A stretch of DNA of 64,000 bases from NCBI RefSeq assembly GCF_017305915.1, contig NZ_JAFKJN010000005.1, positions 186,001-250,000 on the forward strand. The letters run 5' to 3'. Shown in pieces: positions 7,417 to 19,882 of the stretch (position 1 is the first letter of the stretch; each line of letters opens with the position of its first letter). A model generated the notes under the pieces. The model searched no databases and was not told where the DNA came from. It worked only from the letters and a program-made list of their open reading frames with translations. Source of the DNA: Reyranella sp. (GTDB lineage: Bacteria > Pseudomonadota > Alphaproteobacteria > Reyranellales > Reyranellaceae). Made by a program: the position numbers and the translations under genes.

Positions 7417-8949
7417 CTAGATCGACCTTCCAGACTTCTCCCAATATGGGCTGCGGAGCTTGCGTTTGAAGATCTTGCCCGAATCCTCGCGCGGCAGGCT
7501 GGCGCTGAGCTCGACCACCTTCGGCACCTTGTAGCGCGCCAGGTGCTGGCCGAGGTAGCCGCGCACCGCCGCCGCGTCGAGTGCCGCGTCCGGCAGCGGC
7601 TCGACATGGGCGCAGATCTGCTCGCCGAACTCCTCGTCGGGGATGCCGAACACCGCGCAGTCGCGCACGCCCGGCATCTGGATCAGGATGGATTCGATCT
7701 CGGCCGGATAGATGTTGACCCCGCCCGAGATGATCATGTCGCGCTTGCGGTCGCACAGGAACAGGTAGCCGTCTTGGTCCTGGTAGCCCATGTCGCCCAC
7801 GGTCACGAGGTCGCCCAGCGCGATCTCGCGCCGCTTGGCGTCGTCGTTGTTGTAGGTGAACTCGCTGTAGAGCGGCCCGCGCAGGTAGATCTCGCCGACC
7901 TCCCCCGGCTTCACGTCGCGGCCCTGCTCGTCGACGATCCGCATAGTGGCGCCGGCGACGACGCGGCCCACGGTGCCGGGCTTCTTCAGCGCCTCGGCCG
8001 AATCGTGCCACACCACGATGCCGGTCTCGGTGGCGCCGTAGTACTCGTTGATCACCGATCCCCACCAATCGATCATCTGCCGCTTCACCGCCGGCGCGCA
8101 GGGCGCGGCGCCATGGGTGATCCAGCGCAGCGACGACAGGTCGTACTTCGCCTTCACCTCGGCGGGCAGGCGCAGCAGCCGCACGAACATCGTCGGCACG
8201 ATGTGCATGTGGCTGACCTTGTGCCGGGCGATCAGCCGCAGCATGTCCTCGGCCTCGAAGCGCGGCTGCAGCACGATGTGCAGCCCGAGCCGCGCGCTCT
8301 GCATGCCATAGGCGGCGGGCGCGGAGTGGTACATCGGCCCGTTCATCATCACCACCGTCGAGGGATCGCTCACCAGGCCCCAGTGCTTGCCGATCTCGGC
8401 GGCGCCCTTGGCCTGCTGCTCGGGGGTCGAGGGCTCTCGCTTGACGCCCTTGGGCCGGCCGGTCGTGCCCGAGGTGTAGATCATGCTGCCGCGCGAGGCC
8501 TTGGGCGGCGCCGTGTTGGGCGCGCTGCGCGCCACGAAGGCGTCCCACAGCTCGACGCCTTCGGGGGCGCCGCGCTTCTCGGTCGGCACGGCGTAGGCGT
8601 CGCAGATCTCGATCGGCGTCGGCACGACCAGCACCTTGGTGCCCGCCGGCACGCCGGCCGCGACCTGCGGAAGCAGGTCGGCATGGATGACCAGCGCCTT
8701 GGCGCGGCAGTCGCCGAGGATGTAGCCCGCCTCCTCGGCGGTGAAATGCCAGTTGATCGGCACGGCGTAGGCGCCGAGCTGGCCCGCCGCCATGTTGACC
8801 TCGAAGGTCGCGAAGTCGTTGCGCAGCATCAGCGCCACGCTGTCGTCCTCGCCGATGCCTAGGCCTGCGAAGCCGCCAGCCGCACGCGCGGCATTGGCCG
8901 CGATCTCCGTCCAGTTTCTGAAACGCTCGCCCGAGGTGACGCCGGTCAT
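7417..8949 (-). CDS. AMP-dependent acyl-CoA synthetase/ligase
   Basis: These enzymes adenylate a carboxylic acid and pass it to coenzyme A. The 510-residue protein has the adenylation core MIYTSGTTGRPKG (about residue 160), the YYGATETG motif, the GDMGYQDQDGYLFLCDR hinge region, and the C-terminal lysine motif REDSGKIFKRKLR. This is a full-length ligase with no obvious truncation. The start at 8949 overlaps the TetR stop codon in an ATGA arrangement, so regulator and ligase are translationally coupled. The acid substrate cannot be inferred; the family includes medium- and long-chain fatty acyl-CoA ligases and aryl-acid ligases. Confidence 0.9.
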   Translation of the reverse strand: MTGVTSGERFRNWTEIAANAARAAGGFAGLGIGEDDSVALMLRNDFATFEVNMAAGQLGAYAVPINWHFTAEEAGYILGDCRAKALVIHADLLPQVAAGVPAGTKVLVVPTPIEICDAYAVPTEKRGAPEGVELWDAFVARSAPNTAPPKASRGSMIYTSGTTGRPKGVKREPSTPEQQAKGAAEIGKHWGLVSDPSTVVMMNGPMYHSAPAAYGMQSARLGLHIVLQPRFEAEDMLRLIARHKVSHMHIVPTMFVRLLRLPAEVKAKYDLSSLRWITHGAAPCAPAVKRQMIDWWGSVINEYYGATETGIVVWHDSAEALKKPGTVGRVVAGATMRIVDEQGRDVKPGEVGEIYLRGPLYSEFTYNNDDAKRREIALGDLVTVGDMGYQDQDGYLFLCDRKRDMIISGGVNIYPAEIESILIQMPGVRDCAVFGIPDEEFGEQICAHVEPLPDAALDAAAVRGYLGQHLARYKVPKVVELSASLPREDSGKIFKRKLRSPYWEKSGRSI

Positions 8950-9542
8950 TTCCTGCCCTTTGCTCCCTTCACCAGCGTCGGCCCGAGGAACGCCGCCAGC
9001 TTCTTGTAGTCCGGTCCGTGCTCCAGCATGCCCGACTGGTGCAGCATGACAATGCCGTGCAGCGCCGCCCACTGGGCGTAGCCGAACAGCACCGGATCGG
9101 CGTCGATGATGCCGGCCTGGGCCATCTCCTCGGCGCCTCGGGTGATGAAGCGCGCCGCCCGCTCGGCCGCGCCGTGCAGCTCGGCATGCGATTCGTCGAT
9201 CGGCGCGTCGATGTCGAACATGATGCGATAGGCATGGGGGTTCTTGAGCGCAAAGCCGATATAGGCCTCGACGATGCGCCGCCCGCGGCCATCGGCCGGC
9301 CCCTTGGCCGCCGTATCGAGCGCGTCGGCGAACTTGGCGAAGGCCTGTGCCCGCACCGTCGCCAGGATGTCGGCCTTGTCCTTGAAGTAGCGATAGGGCG
9401 TCTTGGGGCTGCAGCCCAGCGCCTCGGCGAGCTGGCGCATGGTGACGCCCTCGTAGCCGTGGCGCGCGAACCGCTCGGTGGCGACCTTGCACAACTCGTT
9501 GCGAAAGTCGGCGATGTCCTGCTCAGTGAGGTAACGGGGCAT
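8946..9542 (-). CDS. TetR-family transcriptional regulator
   Basis: The 198-residue protein has a TetR N-terminal DNA-binding domain over about residues 10-60, including RFARHGYEGVTMRQLAEALG and the recognition-helix region CSPKTPYRYFKDKADIL. A helical ligand-binding domain follows. It is the first gene of a two-gene operon with the acyl-CoA ligase, whose start codon overlaps its stop. By analogy with FadR- or PsrA-like TetR proteins it may sense an acyl-CoA made by the ligase, which is inference. A 13-bp palindrome ten bases upstream of its start is a candidate autoregulatory operator. Confidence 0.92.
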   Translation of the reverse strand: MPRYLTEQDIADFRNELCKVATERFARHGYEGVTMRQLAEALGCSPKTPYRYFKDKADILATVRAQAFAKFADALDTAAKGPADGRGRRIVEAYIGFALKNPHAYRIMFDIDAPIDESHAELHGAAERAARFITRGAEEMAQAGIIDADPVLFGYAQWAALHGIVMLHQSGMLEHGPDYKKLAAFLGPTLVKGAKGRK

Positions 9543-9551
9543 GATCTTTGA

Positions 9552-9564
9552 TACACAGCGTGTA
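9552..9564. promoter_or_regulatory. Candidate operator for the TetR regulator
   Basis: TACAC-AGC-GTGTA is a perfect dyad ten bases before the regulator's start codon, in the position expected for an autoregulatory TetR operator. It is short for the family, and no second copy was seen. Confidence 0.45.
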
Positions 9565-9581
9565 CCGAAAGACCGCCAGCG

Positions 9582-10745
9582 TCAATCGCCCAATCGCTTC
9601 AGCACTTCCGGCAGCAATTCCGCGAGGCGCTCGTAGTCGCCGATTTCGTTGTAGGCGTAGGCCGACAGGCGCAGCCACAGCGCTCCATCCAGCGGATGGG
9701 CCGGCGCGTCGGTGCTGGCCGCCTGAAGCGCCTGCCGCACCCTCACCGCCTCCGACCGCTTCGATGCGAGCGCGATCGGCAAGCGGACGAGCCCCATGCT
9801 GCCCGCCATCTCGGGCAATGCGCCGACCTCGGTCTTCAAGGCGCCGGCGACCAGCGTCGCCGCCTCGGCCGCAAGCTTGCGATTGCGCTCTCGCAACGCC
9901 GCACCGCCCAGCTTCTCGTAGAAGGCGATCGAGGCCGGCAGCGACAAGAAGGCAGACGGATCCATCGTGCCCGTCCAGTCGAACTCCGCGGTGAAGCCGC
10001 CGCCGTAGCCGTGCGAGATGGTCACCGGATGCAGGTCGTCCCGGCGGTCGGCGCGAGCATAGATGAAGCCGCAGCCCTTCGGGGCACACAGCCATTTGTG
10101 GCAGGTGCCGACGTACCAGTCGACGCCGAGCCCCTGCAGATCGAGCGGAACCTGGCCCGGCCCATGAGCGCCATCGATCAGGACCGGCACGCCGGCGGCA
10201 TGGCACAGCCGGACGATATCCTCGACCGGCAGCACCAGCCCGCTGGGCGAGGTGATGTGGTCGATCACGGCGATGCGGGTGCGCCTGGTGATCGCCCGCT
10301 CGATGCTCTTCACGATGGAAGCGGGCTCGGGACGCGGAAACGGGATGTCGGCGATCACCGCCTTCGCGCCGGCCTGCTCGGCGACGTAGGCGATGGTGTT
10401 ACGGACGGCGTTGTAGACATGGCTGACGTGAAGGACCTCGTCTCCCGCCGCAAAGCGCATCGATCGCAGCACGGCGTTCGCACCGCTCGTCGCATTGGGC
10501 GAGAACGCGACGCCCTCCGGGTCGGCGCCGAGGAAATGCGCCAGTGCCGTGGCGGCCTCGCGCAACGCGCCCGGCAGCTCGAGGAAGAAGAAGCGCGTCG
10601 GCTGCGCCTCCATGCGCTGGCGCCAGCGATCCTGCTCGGCGCGCACGGCGAGAGGCGTGGCGCCGTAAGAGCCGTGGTTGACGGTCAGGAAATCGGGGTC
10701 GAGGCCCCATTCGTGCCGAATGGAAGTGCCCAGAGCAACCGTCAC
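9582..10745 (-). CDS. PLP-dependent class V aminotransferase (isopenicillin-N-epimerase-like)
   Basis: The fold-type I PLP enzyme family of class V includes cysteine desulfurases, kynureninase-like enzymes and the isopenicillin N epimerase group. The N-terminal LTVNHGSYGATP and the Schiff-base lysine in VGTCHKWLCAPKG resemble the epimerase-like subgroup. SPNATSGANAVLRS and DGAHGPGQVPLDL provide the phosphate- and cofactor-binding segments. I take the GTG at 10745 (387 residues) because the upstream extension to 10829 or 10838 runs through an inverted repeat and adds unrelated residues; the start remains uncertain. No beta-lactam genes are present, so the reaction is unknown. Confidence 0.82.
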   Translation of the reverse strand: MTVALGTSIRHEWGLDPDFLTVNHGSYGATPLAVRAEQDRWRQRMEAQPTRFFFLELPGALREAATALAHFLGADPEGVAFSPNATSGANAVLRSMRFAAGDEVLHVSHVYNAVRNTIAYVAEQAGAKAVIADIPFPRPEPASIVKSIERAITRRTRIAVIDHITSPSGLVLPVEDIVRLCHAAGVPVLIDGAHGPGQVPLDLQGLGVDWYVGTCHKWLCAPKGCGFIYARADRRDDLHPVTISHGYGGGFTAEFDWTGTMDPSAFLSLPASIAFYEKLGGAALRERNRKLAAEAATLVAGALKTEVGALPEMAGSMGLVRLPIALASKRSEAVRVRQALQAASTDAPAHPLDGALWLRLSAYAYNEIGDYERLAELLPEVLKRLGD

Positions 10746-10746
10746 G

Positions 10747-10778
10747 GCTGGGAGCGCGCCACTCCCGTGGCGCTCATG
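10747..10778. repeat. Left arm of an inverted REP-like pair
   Basis: This 32-base arm matches the reverse complement of 10827-10858 at 31 of 32 positions. Each arm is itself a hairpin (CGCCACTCCC/GGGAGTGGCG type stems). The two arms are separated by 48 bases. It contains the CATGAGCG...CGGTCC-type ends also seen at 17371-17403. Confidence 0.8.
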
Positions 10779-10826
10779 AGAACGTTGAGGCGAGACGAAT
10801 GTAACTTCTTCATTGGCTGAGTATGC

Positions 10827-10858
10827 CATGAGCGCCACGGGAGTGGCGCGGTCCCAGC
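10827..10858. repeat. Right arm of the inverted REP-like pair, abutting the ivd stop codon
   Basis: This is the partner of 10747-10778. Its outer end touches the TAG stop codon of the acyl-CoA dehydrogenase gene (10858-10860 on the minus strand). The pair could form a large cruciform or a transcript-end structure downstream of ivd. Confidence 0.8.
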
Positions 10859-12030
10859 TACGCCGTCTCGGCGAACAGCTCGCGGCCGATCAGCATGCGG
10901 CGGATCTCGCTGGTGCCGGCGCCGATCTCGTAGAGCTTGGCGTCGCGCAGCAGGCGGCCGGTCGGGTAGTCGTTGATGTAGCCGTTGCCGCCCAGCAGCT
11001 GGATGGCGTCGAGCGCCACCAGCGTCGCCTTCTCGGCGGCGTAGAGGATCGCGCCGGCGGAATCCTTGCGCGTGGTCTGGCCGCGGTCGCAGGCCTTGGC
11101 GACGGCGTACACATAGGCCTTGCAGGCGTTCATCGTGGTGTACATGTCGGCGAGCTTGCCCTGGACGAGCTGGAACTCGCCGATCGGCTGGCCGAACTGG
11201 CGGCGCTCATGGACATACGGCACGACGATGTCCATCGCCGCCTGCATGATGCCGATCGGCCCGGCCGCCAGCACCGCACGCTCGTAGTCGAGACCGCTCA
11301 TCAGCACGTTGACGCCCTTGCCGACCGCGCCCAGCACGTTCTCGGCCGGGATCTCGCAATCCTCGAACACCAGCTCGCCGGTCGACGAGCCGCGCATGCC
11401 CATCTTGTCGAGTTTTTGGGCCACCTTGAAGCCTTTGACGTCGGTGGGAACAATGAACGCCGTGATGCCGCGCGAGCCGGCGCTGGGATCGGTCTTGGCA
11501 TAGACCACGATCACCTGCGCGTCGGGGCTGTTGGTGATCCACATCTTGGTGCCGTTCAGCACGTAGCGGTCGCCCTTCTTGTCGGCGCGCAGCTTCATCG
11601 ACACCACGTCGGAGCCGGCCCCCGATTCGCTCATCGCCAGGCTGCCGACATGCTCGCCGGAGATCAGCTTGGGCAGGAAGCGCTTCTTCTGGTCGTCGGT
11701 GCCGTTGCGCCGGATCTGGTTGACGCAGAGGTTGGAGTGCGCGCCGTAGCTGAGGCCGACCGCGGCCGAGGCGCGGCTCACCTCCTCGACGGCGATGACG
11801 TGCTCGAGATAGCCCAGCCCCGCGCCGCCATACTCCTCCTCCACGGTGATGCCATGCAGGCCGAGCTCGCCCATCTTGGGCCACAGCTCGCGCGGGAAGC
11901 GGTCGGTCTTGTCGATCTCCGCCGCGATCGGCGCCACCTGGTCGGCCGAGAAGCGCTGGACCTGCTCGCGCAGCGCGTCGGCGGTCTCGCCGAGGCCGAA
12001 GTCGAACGGCGGCATGGCATTGGGGATCAT
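10858..12030 (-). CDS. ivd: Isovaleryl-CoA dehydrogenase
   Basis: This FAD flavoenzyme oxidises isovaleryl-CoA to 3-methylcrotonyl-CoA in leucine breakdown and passes electrons to ETF. The 390-residue protein has the acyl-CoA dehydrogenase signatures [13 protein letters not shown] and [20 protein letters not shown]. The stretch [19 protein letters not shown] carries the glutamate placed as in isovaleryl-CoA dehydrogenases, where the catalytic base sits in this loop rather than in the C-terminal position used by other family members. The start at 12030 overlaps the stop of the upstream small gene by four bases. The ETF genes at 60941-62640 encode the likely electron acceptor. The liuBCD partners are not in this window. 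Confidence 0.9.
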   Translation of the reverse strand: MIPNAMPPFDFGLGETADALREQVQRFSADQVAPIAAEIDKTDRFPRELWPKMGELGLHGITVEEEYGGAGLGYLEHVIAVEEVSRASAAVGLSYGAHSNLCVNQIRRNGTDDQKKRFLPKLISGEHVGSLAMSESGAGSDVVSMKLRADKKGDRYVLNGTKMWITNSPDAQVIVVYAKTDPSAGSRGITAFIVPTDVKGFKVAQKLDKMGMRGSSTGELVFEDCEIPAENVLGAVGKGVNVLMSGLDYERAVLAAGPIGIMQAAMDIVVPYVHERRQFGQPIGEFQLVQGKLADMYTTMNACKAYVYAVAKACDRGQTTRKDSAGAILYAAEKATLVALDAIQLLGGNGYINDYPTGRLLRDAKLYEIGAGTSEIRRMLIGRELFAETA

Positions 12031-12515
12031 GATTTCTTGCCTCTTTCAGACGGGGGCCGCTCGGGCACCGGCGGGCCGTCAGCCGACGGCGCCACCCGGA
12101 CGGTGATACTGATCAGCTTCCAGTCGCCGTCCCAGGCGACGAAGTCCATCTCGAAGCTGACCCGGGTCGGGTCGGTCGGGAACAGGCCACGCAGGACGAG
12201 CTTGCCCTGTGGATCGACGAAGGGCGGCTGGCCGCAGACCGGCGACCGCGCGCAGACGATGTCGATGTCGACGTTCTTCTCGTTGAACTCGCGGAAGCTC
12301 TGCTTCAAGCGATCCGGCGTGAATTGCTGGCGGAACGGCCCGCTCAGCCGCGCATGGAAGACGCGGTAGTCGCCGGTCAGGTTGGCGTCGTTCAAGGTCA
12401 TCAACGTGGCCTTCACCAGCGCTTCCAGCGGCTTGGGCGCGGGCACCTGGTTCTGCGCCCACGCCGGCACCGCCAGCAGCAGCAGCAACAGTGCTCCTCG
12501 CACGACCGCCGTCAT
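12027..12515 (-). CDS. Secreted or periplasmic hypothetical protein
   Basis: I do not recognise a family. The 162-residue product begins with a clear signal peptide ([21 protein letters not shown], about 20 residues, Sec type). The mature part contains a region like a small alpha+beta NTF2-like or DUF4864-type domain ([20 protein letters not shown], then [21 protein letters not shown]), with one cysteine pair (CARSPVCG) that could form a disulfide. Its stop codon overlaps the ivd start (ATGA), so the two are translationally coupled, although a periplasmic protein and a cytosolic dehydrogenase have no obvious shared job. Confidence 0.75.
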   Translation of the reverse strand: MTAVVRGALLLLLLAVPAWAQNQVPAPKPLEALVKATLMTLNDANLTGDYRVFHARLSGPFRQQFTPDRLKQSFREFNEKNVDIDIVCARSPVCGQPPFVDPQGKLVLRGLFPTDPTRVSFEMDFVAWDGDWKLISITVRVAPSADGPPVPERPPSERGKKS

Positions 12516-12542
12516 CGTCCGTCCCCCGCGGGCGACGATAGA

Positions 12543-12592
12543 GCGGTTTCCGATTGGCGGGAAGCGCCCGCGCTCCCGCCAATCGGAAACGC
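12543..12592. repeat. Long palindrome with TAGAGC head (family C)
   Basis: GTTTCCGATTGGCGGGA pairs with TCCCGCCAATCGGAAAC across a GC-rich centre with one bulged base. It is preceded by ATAGAGCG, the same head found at 28741 and 42054. Located upstream of the secreted hypothetical protein gene. Confidence 0.7.
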
Positions 12593-12754
12593 ATCCTGCG
12601 TCGATTGCGAGCACGACGAGGCGACCCGCCTGCTCGCCGCTGCCGGCAGCCACCCGCGCCGTGCTGCTGGCCTGGCGCGGCGACGGCCGACGACCGCCTC
12701 GCCCTCGCGCGCTGATCCGTCGGTGGGAAGTCCGTGGGAAGTCCGTTGGAAGTC

Positions 12755-14112
12755 CTATAGCAGGAAGAGCGTCGCCAAGCCGAGGAAGGCGAGGAAGCCG
12801 ATCACGTCCGTCACCGTCGTCAGGAACACCGTCGAGGAGACGGCGGGATCGACGCCGAACTTCTGCAGCCCGATCGGGATCAGGGTGCCGGCCAGCGCCG
12901 CGGCGACGAGATTGCAGATCATCGCCGCGCCGATCACCGCGCCGAGCCGCCAGTCGTGGTACCACAGCACCACGGCGGCGCCCATGATCAGGGCGAAGAT
13001 CATGCCGTTCATGCCGCCGACCGCGATCTCCTTGGCGATGAAGCGCAGCGCGTTGGCCGGCGTCAGCTCGCCCATGGCGAGCGCCCGCACCGCCACGGTG
13101 ACGGTCTGGGTGCCGGCATTGCCGCCCATCGAGGCGACGATCGGCATCAGCACGGCGAGCGCCACGATCTTCTCGATCGCGCCCTCGAACTGGCCGATCA
13201 CCAGCGAGGCAATCACCGCGGTCAAGAGGTTCACCGCCAGCCACAGGCCGCGCAGCCGCACCGTGCGCACCGTGTTGGCATGCATGTCGTCGTGGACGAC
13301 GCCGCCCATCTTGAGCAGGTCCTCCTCGGCCTCCTCGTCGATCACGTCGACCACGTCGTCGACCATGATCACGCCGAGCAGGCGGCCCTTGTCGTCGACG
13401 ACCGGGCAGGAGACGAGGTTCTGGTCGCGGAACAGGTGGGCGACGTGCTCCTTGTCGGCCGTCACCGTCACCGACGGGATGTCGGGATCGACGATGTCGA
13501 TCACCGGCACCGGACGCTTGCTGCGCACCATGCGGCCGAGCGGCACCGAGCCCTTCAGCCGGCCGCTGCGGTCGACCACGAACAGGTCGTAGACGTCCTC
13601 GGGCAGGTCTTCGGCCTCGCGGCAGTAGTCGATGACCTGGCCGACGCTCCAGCTCTGCGGCACCTTGACCAGCGAGCGCTGCATCATGCGGCCGGCGCTG
13701 TCCTCGGGATAGGCGAGCGCGGTCTCGATCTCGTCGCGCTCTTCCGCGGTCAGCTCGGCCAGGATCTCCCGCCGCTCCTCGTCGGGCAGATCCTCGAGCA
13801 GGTGGGCGGCGTCGTCGGTCTCGAGGTTGCGGGCGGCGGCCGCGATCTCCTTGCTGTCGAGCTGCTCGAGGACCTCGTCGCGCACGGTCTCGTCGAGCTC
13901 GGTCAGCACCTCGGGATCGAGATCGCGCCGCAGCAGGGCGACCAGCGCCTCGCGCTCCGGCTCGGAGACCTGCTCGAGCACGGCGGCCTGGCCGGCCGCG
14001 CTCAGCTCCTCCAGCAGATGCTTGGCCTGGTGGTTGCCGCCCTCGGCGAGCGCTTCCGCGATTTGCCGGACCAGGTCCGGCGTCACCTCGTCGAGCGCAT
14101 CGCCTTCGCTGC

Positions 14113-14116
<4 letters not shown>
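12755..14116 (-). CDS. mgtE: MgtE-type magnesium transporter
   Basis: MgtE is a dimeric Mg2+-gated channel for magnesium entry in the inner membrane. The 453-residue protein has an N-terminal superhelical MgtE_N domain (about residues 25-150), two CBS domains (about 150-275, including the VPLGRMVRSKRP and GVIMVDDVVDVIDEEAEED segments, the latter rich in acidic Mg sensor residues) and five predicted transmembrane helices (about 300-453). The pore region LMPIVASMGGNAGTQT is intact. The start at 14116 overlaps the maeB stop by four bases, so transporter and malic enzyme are coupled. That fits the metal need of the enzyme, but this is inference. Confidence 0.93.
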
Positions 14117-16395
<2,279 letters not shown>

Positions 16396-16422
16396 GCTCG
16401 CCTCCACCCGTCCCCAACAGAC

Positions 16423-16450
16423 AAAAAGGGCCGCCCCGGTGAGGGGCGGC
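16423..16450 (-). terminator. Rho-independent terminator of tRNA-Leu
   Basis: On the minus strand GCCGCCCC, a TCACC loop and GGGGCGGC form an 8-bp perfect stem. CC and five Ts follow. It lies 35 bases after the tRNA 3' end and 28 bases before the maeB start, which rules out a maeB start further upstream. Confidence 0.85.
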
Positions 16451-16484
16451 TTCTCCATTACCTTTTCGATCGAACCGGCGAGTT

Positions 16485-16569
16485 TGGTGCGGCCAAGAAG
16501 ACTCGAACTTCCACGCCTCGCGGCACTAGCACCTCAAGCTAGCGCGTCTACCAATTCCGCCATGGCCGC
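16485..16569 (-). tRNA. tRNA-Leu (anticodon GAG)
   Basis: The minus strand reads as an 85-nt class II tRNA with an encoded CCA end. The acceptor stem GCGGCCA pairs with TGGCCGC. The anticodon stem CTAGC/GCTAG encloses loop TTGAGGT, giving anticodon GAG for the leucine codon CUC. A long variable arm follows (about TGCCGCGAGGCGT), and the T arm contains GTTCGAGTC. A terminator follows at 16423-16450. It is divergent from lipB. Confidence 0.93.
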
Positions 16570-16680
16570 GCCGGTTCGATGCGGCGGGGGATACCAAATA
16601 GCCCCCTGAGTGGCAAGACAGAGAGACGCAGCGATACCCCTGCCCTTGCGCCCGCGGCGATAAATACCGATTTTGGCACA

Positions 16681-17340
16681 ATGATGCGGCCGGAATGGCG
16701 AATCTCGGACGGGCTCGTCCCCTATGACGAGGCCCTGGCGACCATGGAAGCACGGGTCGCCGACATCCGCGCCGGCCGGGCCGAGGAGCTGATCTGGCTG
16801 CTGGAGCATCCGCCGCTCTATACCGCCGGCACGAGCAGCAGGCCCTCGGATCTGCTGCAGGCTCGCTTCCCGGTCCATGTCGCGGGCCGCGGCGGCCAGT
16901 ACACCTATCACGGGCCCGGTCAGCGGGTGGTCTACACCATGCTCGACCTGCGCCGCCGCCGGCAGGACGTGCGGCGCTTCGTGTCCGATCTCGAGGACTG
17001 GACCATCCGCACCCTCGCCCGCTTCAACGTGCGCGCCGAGCGGCGGGACGGCCGGGTCGGCGTCTGGGTCGCGCGCGACGGTCGCGAGGACAAGATCGCC
17101 GCGATTGGCGTGCGCATCCGCCACTGGGTCTCGTTCCACGGCCTGTCGATCAACGTCGAGCCCGACCTGTCGCACTATGGCGGCATCGTGCCCTGCGGAA
17201 TCTCGCAGCACGGCGTGACCTCGCTGGTCGATCTCGGCCTGCCGGTCACGATGACCGACCTCGACATGGCCCTGGCCGAGACCTTCGACGAGGTGTTCGG
17301 CGCTCCGGCAGAGAGCAAATCGCTCCAATTGTCGTCCTGA
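16681..17340 (+). CDS. lipB: Lipoyl(octanoyl) transferase
   Basis: LipB moves an octanoyl group from acyl carrier protein to apo-lipoyl domains of pyruvate and 2-oxoglutarate dehydrogenases. The 219-residue protein has the family's substrate-binding [17 protein letters not shown] motif, the invariant lysine in [17 protein letters not shown], and the catalytic cysteine in IVPCGI near residue 177. The ATG at 16681 is chosen; upstream sequence to 16579 overlaps the tRNA-Leu promoter region and is not conserved in kind. It stands alone, without lipA beside it. Its 3' end runs into a palindromic repeat shared with the convergent acyP gene. Confidence 0.93.
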   Translation: MMRPEWRISDGLVPYDEALATMEARVADIRAGRAEELIWLLEHPPLYTAGTSSRPSDLLQARFPVHVAGRGGQYTYHGPGQRVVYTMLDLRRRRQDVRRFVSDLEDWTIRTLARFNVRAERRDGRVGVWVARDGREDKIAAIGVRIRHWVSFHGLSINVEPDLSHYGGIVPCGISQHGVTSLVDLGLPVTMTDLDMALAETFDEVFGAPAESKSLQLSS

Positions 17341-17349
17341 GCGCTTTCC

Positions 17350-17403
17350 GTGGACCGCGTGCATCTTGCGCGCTCATGAGCGGGCTGGAAGCCCGCGGTC
17401 CAC
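17350..17403. repeat. Palindromic repeat between lipB and acyP
   Basis: Outer arms GTGGACCGCG (17350-17359) and CGCGGTCCAC (17394-17403) enclose an inner hairpin CGGGCTGGAAGCCCG (17381-17395). The right half reads CATGAGCG...CGCGGTCC and matches in plan the arms at 10747-10858 and 58741-58780. It lies between two convergent genes, where a bidirectional transcription stop would be useful. Confidence 0.7.
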
Positions 17404-17409
17404 TGAGCC

Positions 17410-17691
17410 TCACTCCGTCGGCAGCCGCGTAAAGCCTGCGGGCAGGATGTCGAGGTCGACCGGCTCGACGTCGATCTCGTCGACGCGGGCGAGCGAGGGG
17501 CCGCGGCGGCAGGCTTCGATCATCTGGCCGACAGCGTCTTCCTCGCCGACGATCAGCGCCTCGACGGCGCCGTCGCGGCGGTTGCGCACCCAGCCGGTGA
17601 GGCCGAGCCGCAGGCCGGTGTCGATCGCCCAGTCGCGATAGCCCACACCCTGCACCCGGCCGCTGATGGTGAGGCGGGCCTGCAATGCCAT
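17410..17691 (-). CDS. acyP: Acylphosphatase
   Basis: Acylphosphatase hydrolyses carboxyl-phosphate bonds in small acyl phosphates. The 93-residue protein matches the family in length and signature: ISGRVQGVGYRDWAID contains the catalytic arginine (about residue 19) and the GxVQGVxxR loop, and LTGWVRNRRDGAVEALI contains the catalytic asparagine (about residue 37). It begins four bases past the pccA stop codon on the same strand, so it is probably the last gene of the pccB-pccA operon. Confidence 0.93.
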   Translation of the reverse strand: MALQARLTISGRVQGVGYRDWAIDTGLRLGLTGWVRNRRDGAVEALIVGEEDAVGQMIEACRRGPSLARVDEIDVEPVDLDILPAGFTRLPTE

Positions 17692-17695
17692 CGGC

Positions 17696-19653
<1,958 letters not shown>

Positions 19654-19657
<4 letters not shown>

Positions 19658-19872
19658 GAGCCTTCCTTGTTGCGGTCAAAGAGGCCCATCGACCAGGCCG
19701 TATGGCCAGCGATGATCGGCATCCAGACCATCAATACCCAAAGCCACCACGGATACGCGCGCGTGAAGAGGGCGTTGACGGCAATCAGCACCATCAGCGT
19801 GAACATCGCGACGATCACGTGCAGCCGCACCGACCTCCGGCGACGGAACCGCTCTTCGGGGCTGATCGCCAT
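19654..19872 (-). CDS. Small 2TM-domain membrane protein between pccB and pccA
   Basis: The 72-residue product has a short basic N-terminus (EERFRRRRSVRLH) and two predicted transmembrane helices (VIVAMFTLMVLIAVNAL and the WWLWVLMVWMPIIAGHTAW region), fitting the small 2TM-domain proteins. Its stop overlaps the pccA start codon in ATGA form, and its start lies 11 bases beyond the pccB stop, so it is part of the same operon. The ATG at 19872 is used; a frame open to 19902 would overlap pccB. No function is known. Its conserved position between two carboxylase genes could be checked in relatives. Confidence 0.75.
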
Positions 19873-19882
19873 CACCACACCG

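Noticed and set aside
6668..8548. A 626-codon minus-strand frame spanning the oxidoreductase and the acyl-CoA ligase
   Set aside because: Only the last 228 codons match a family; the rest is the ligase gene read in the wrong frame.
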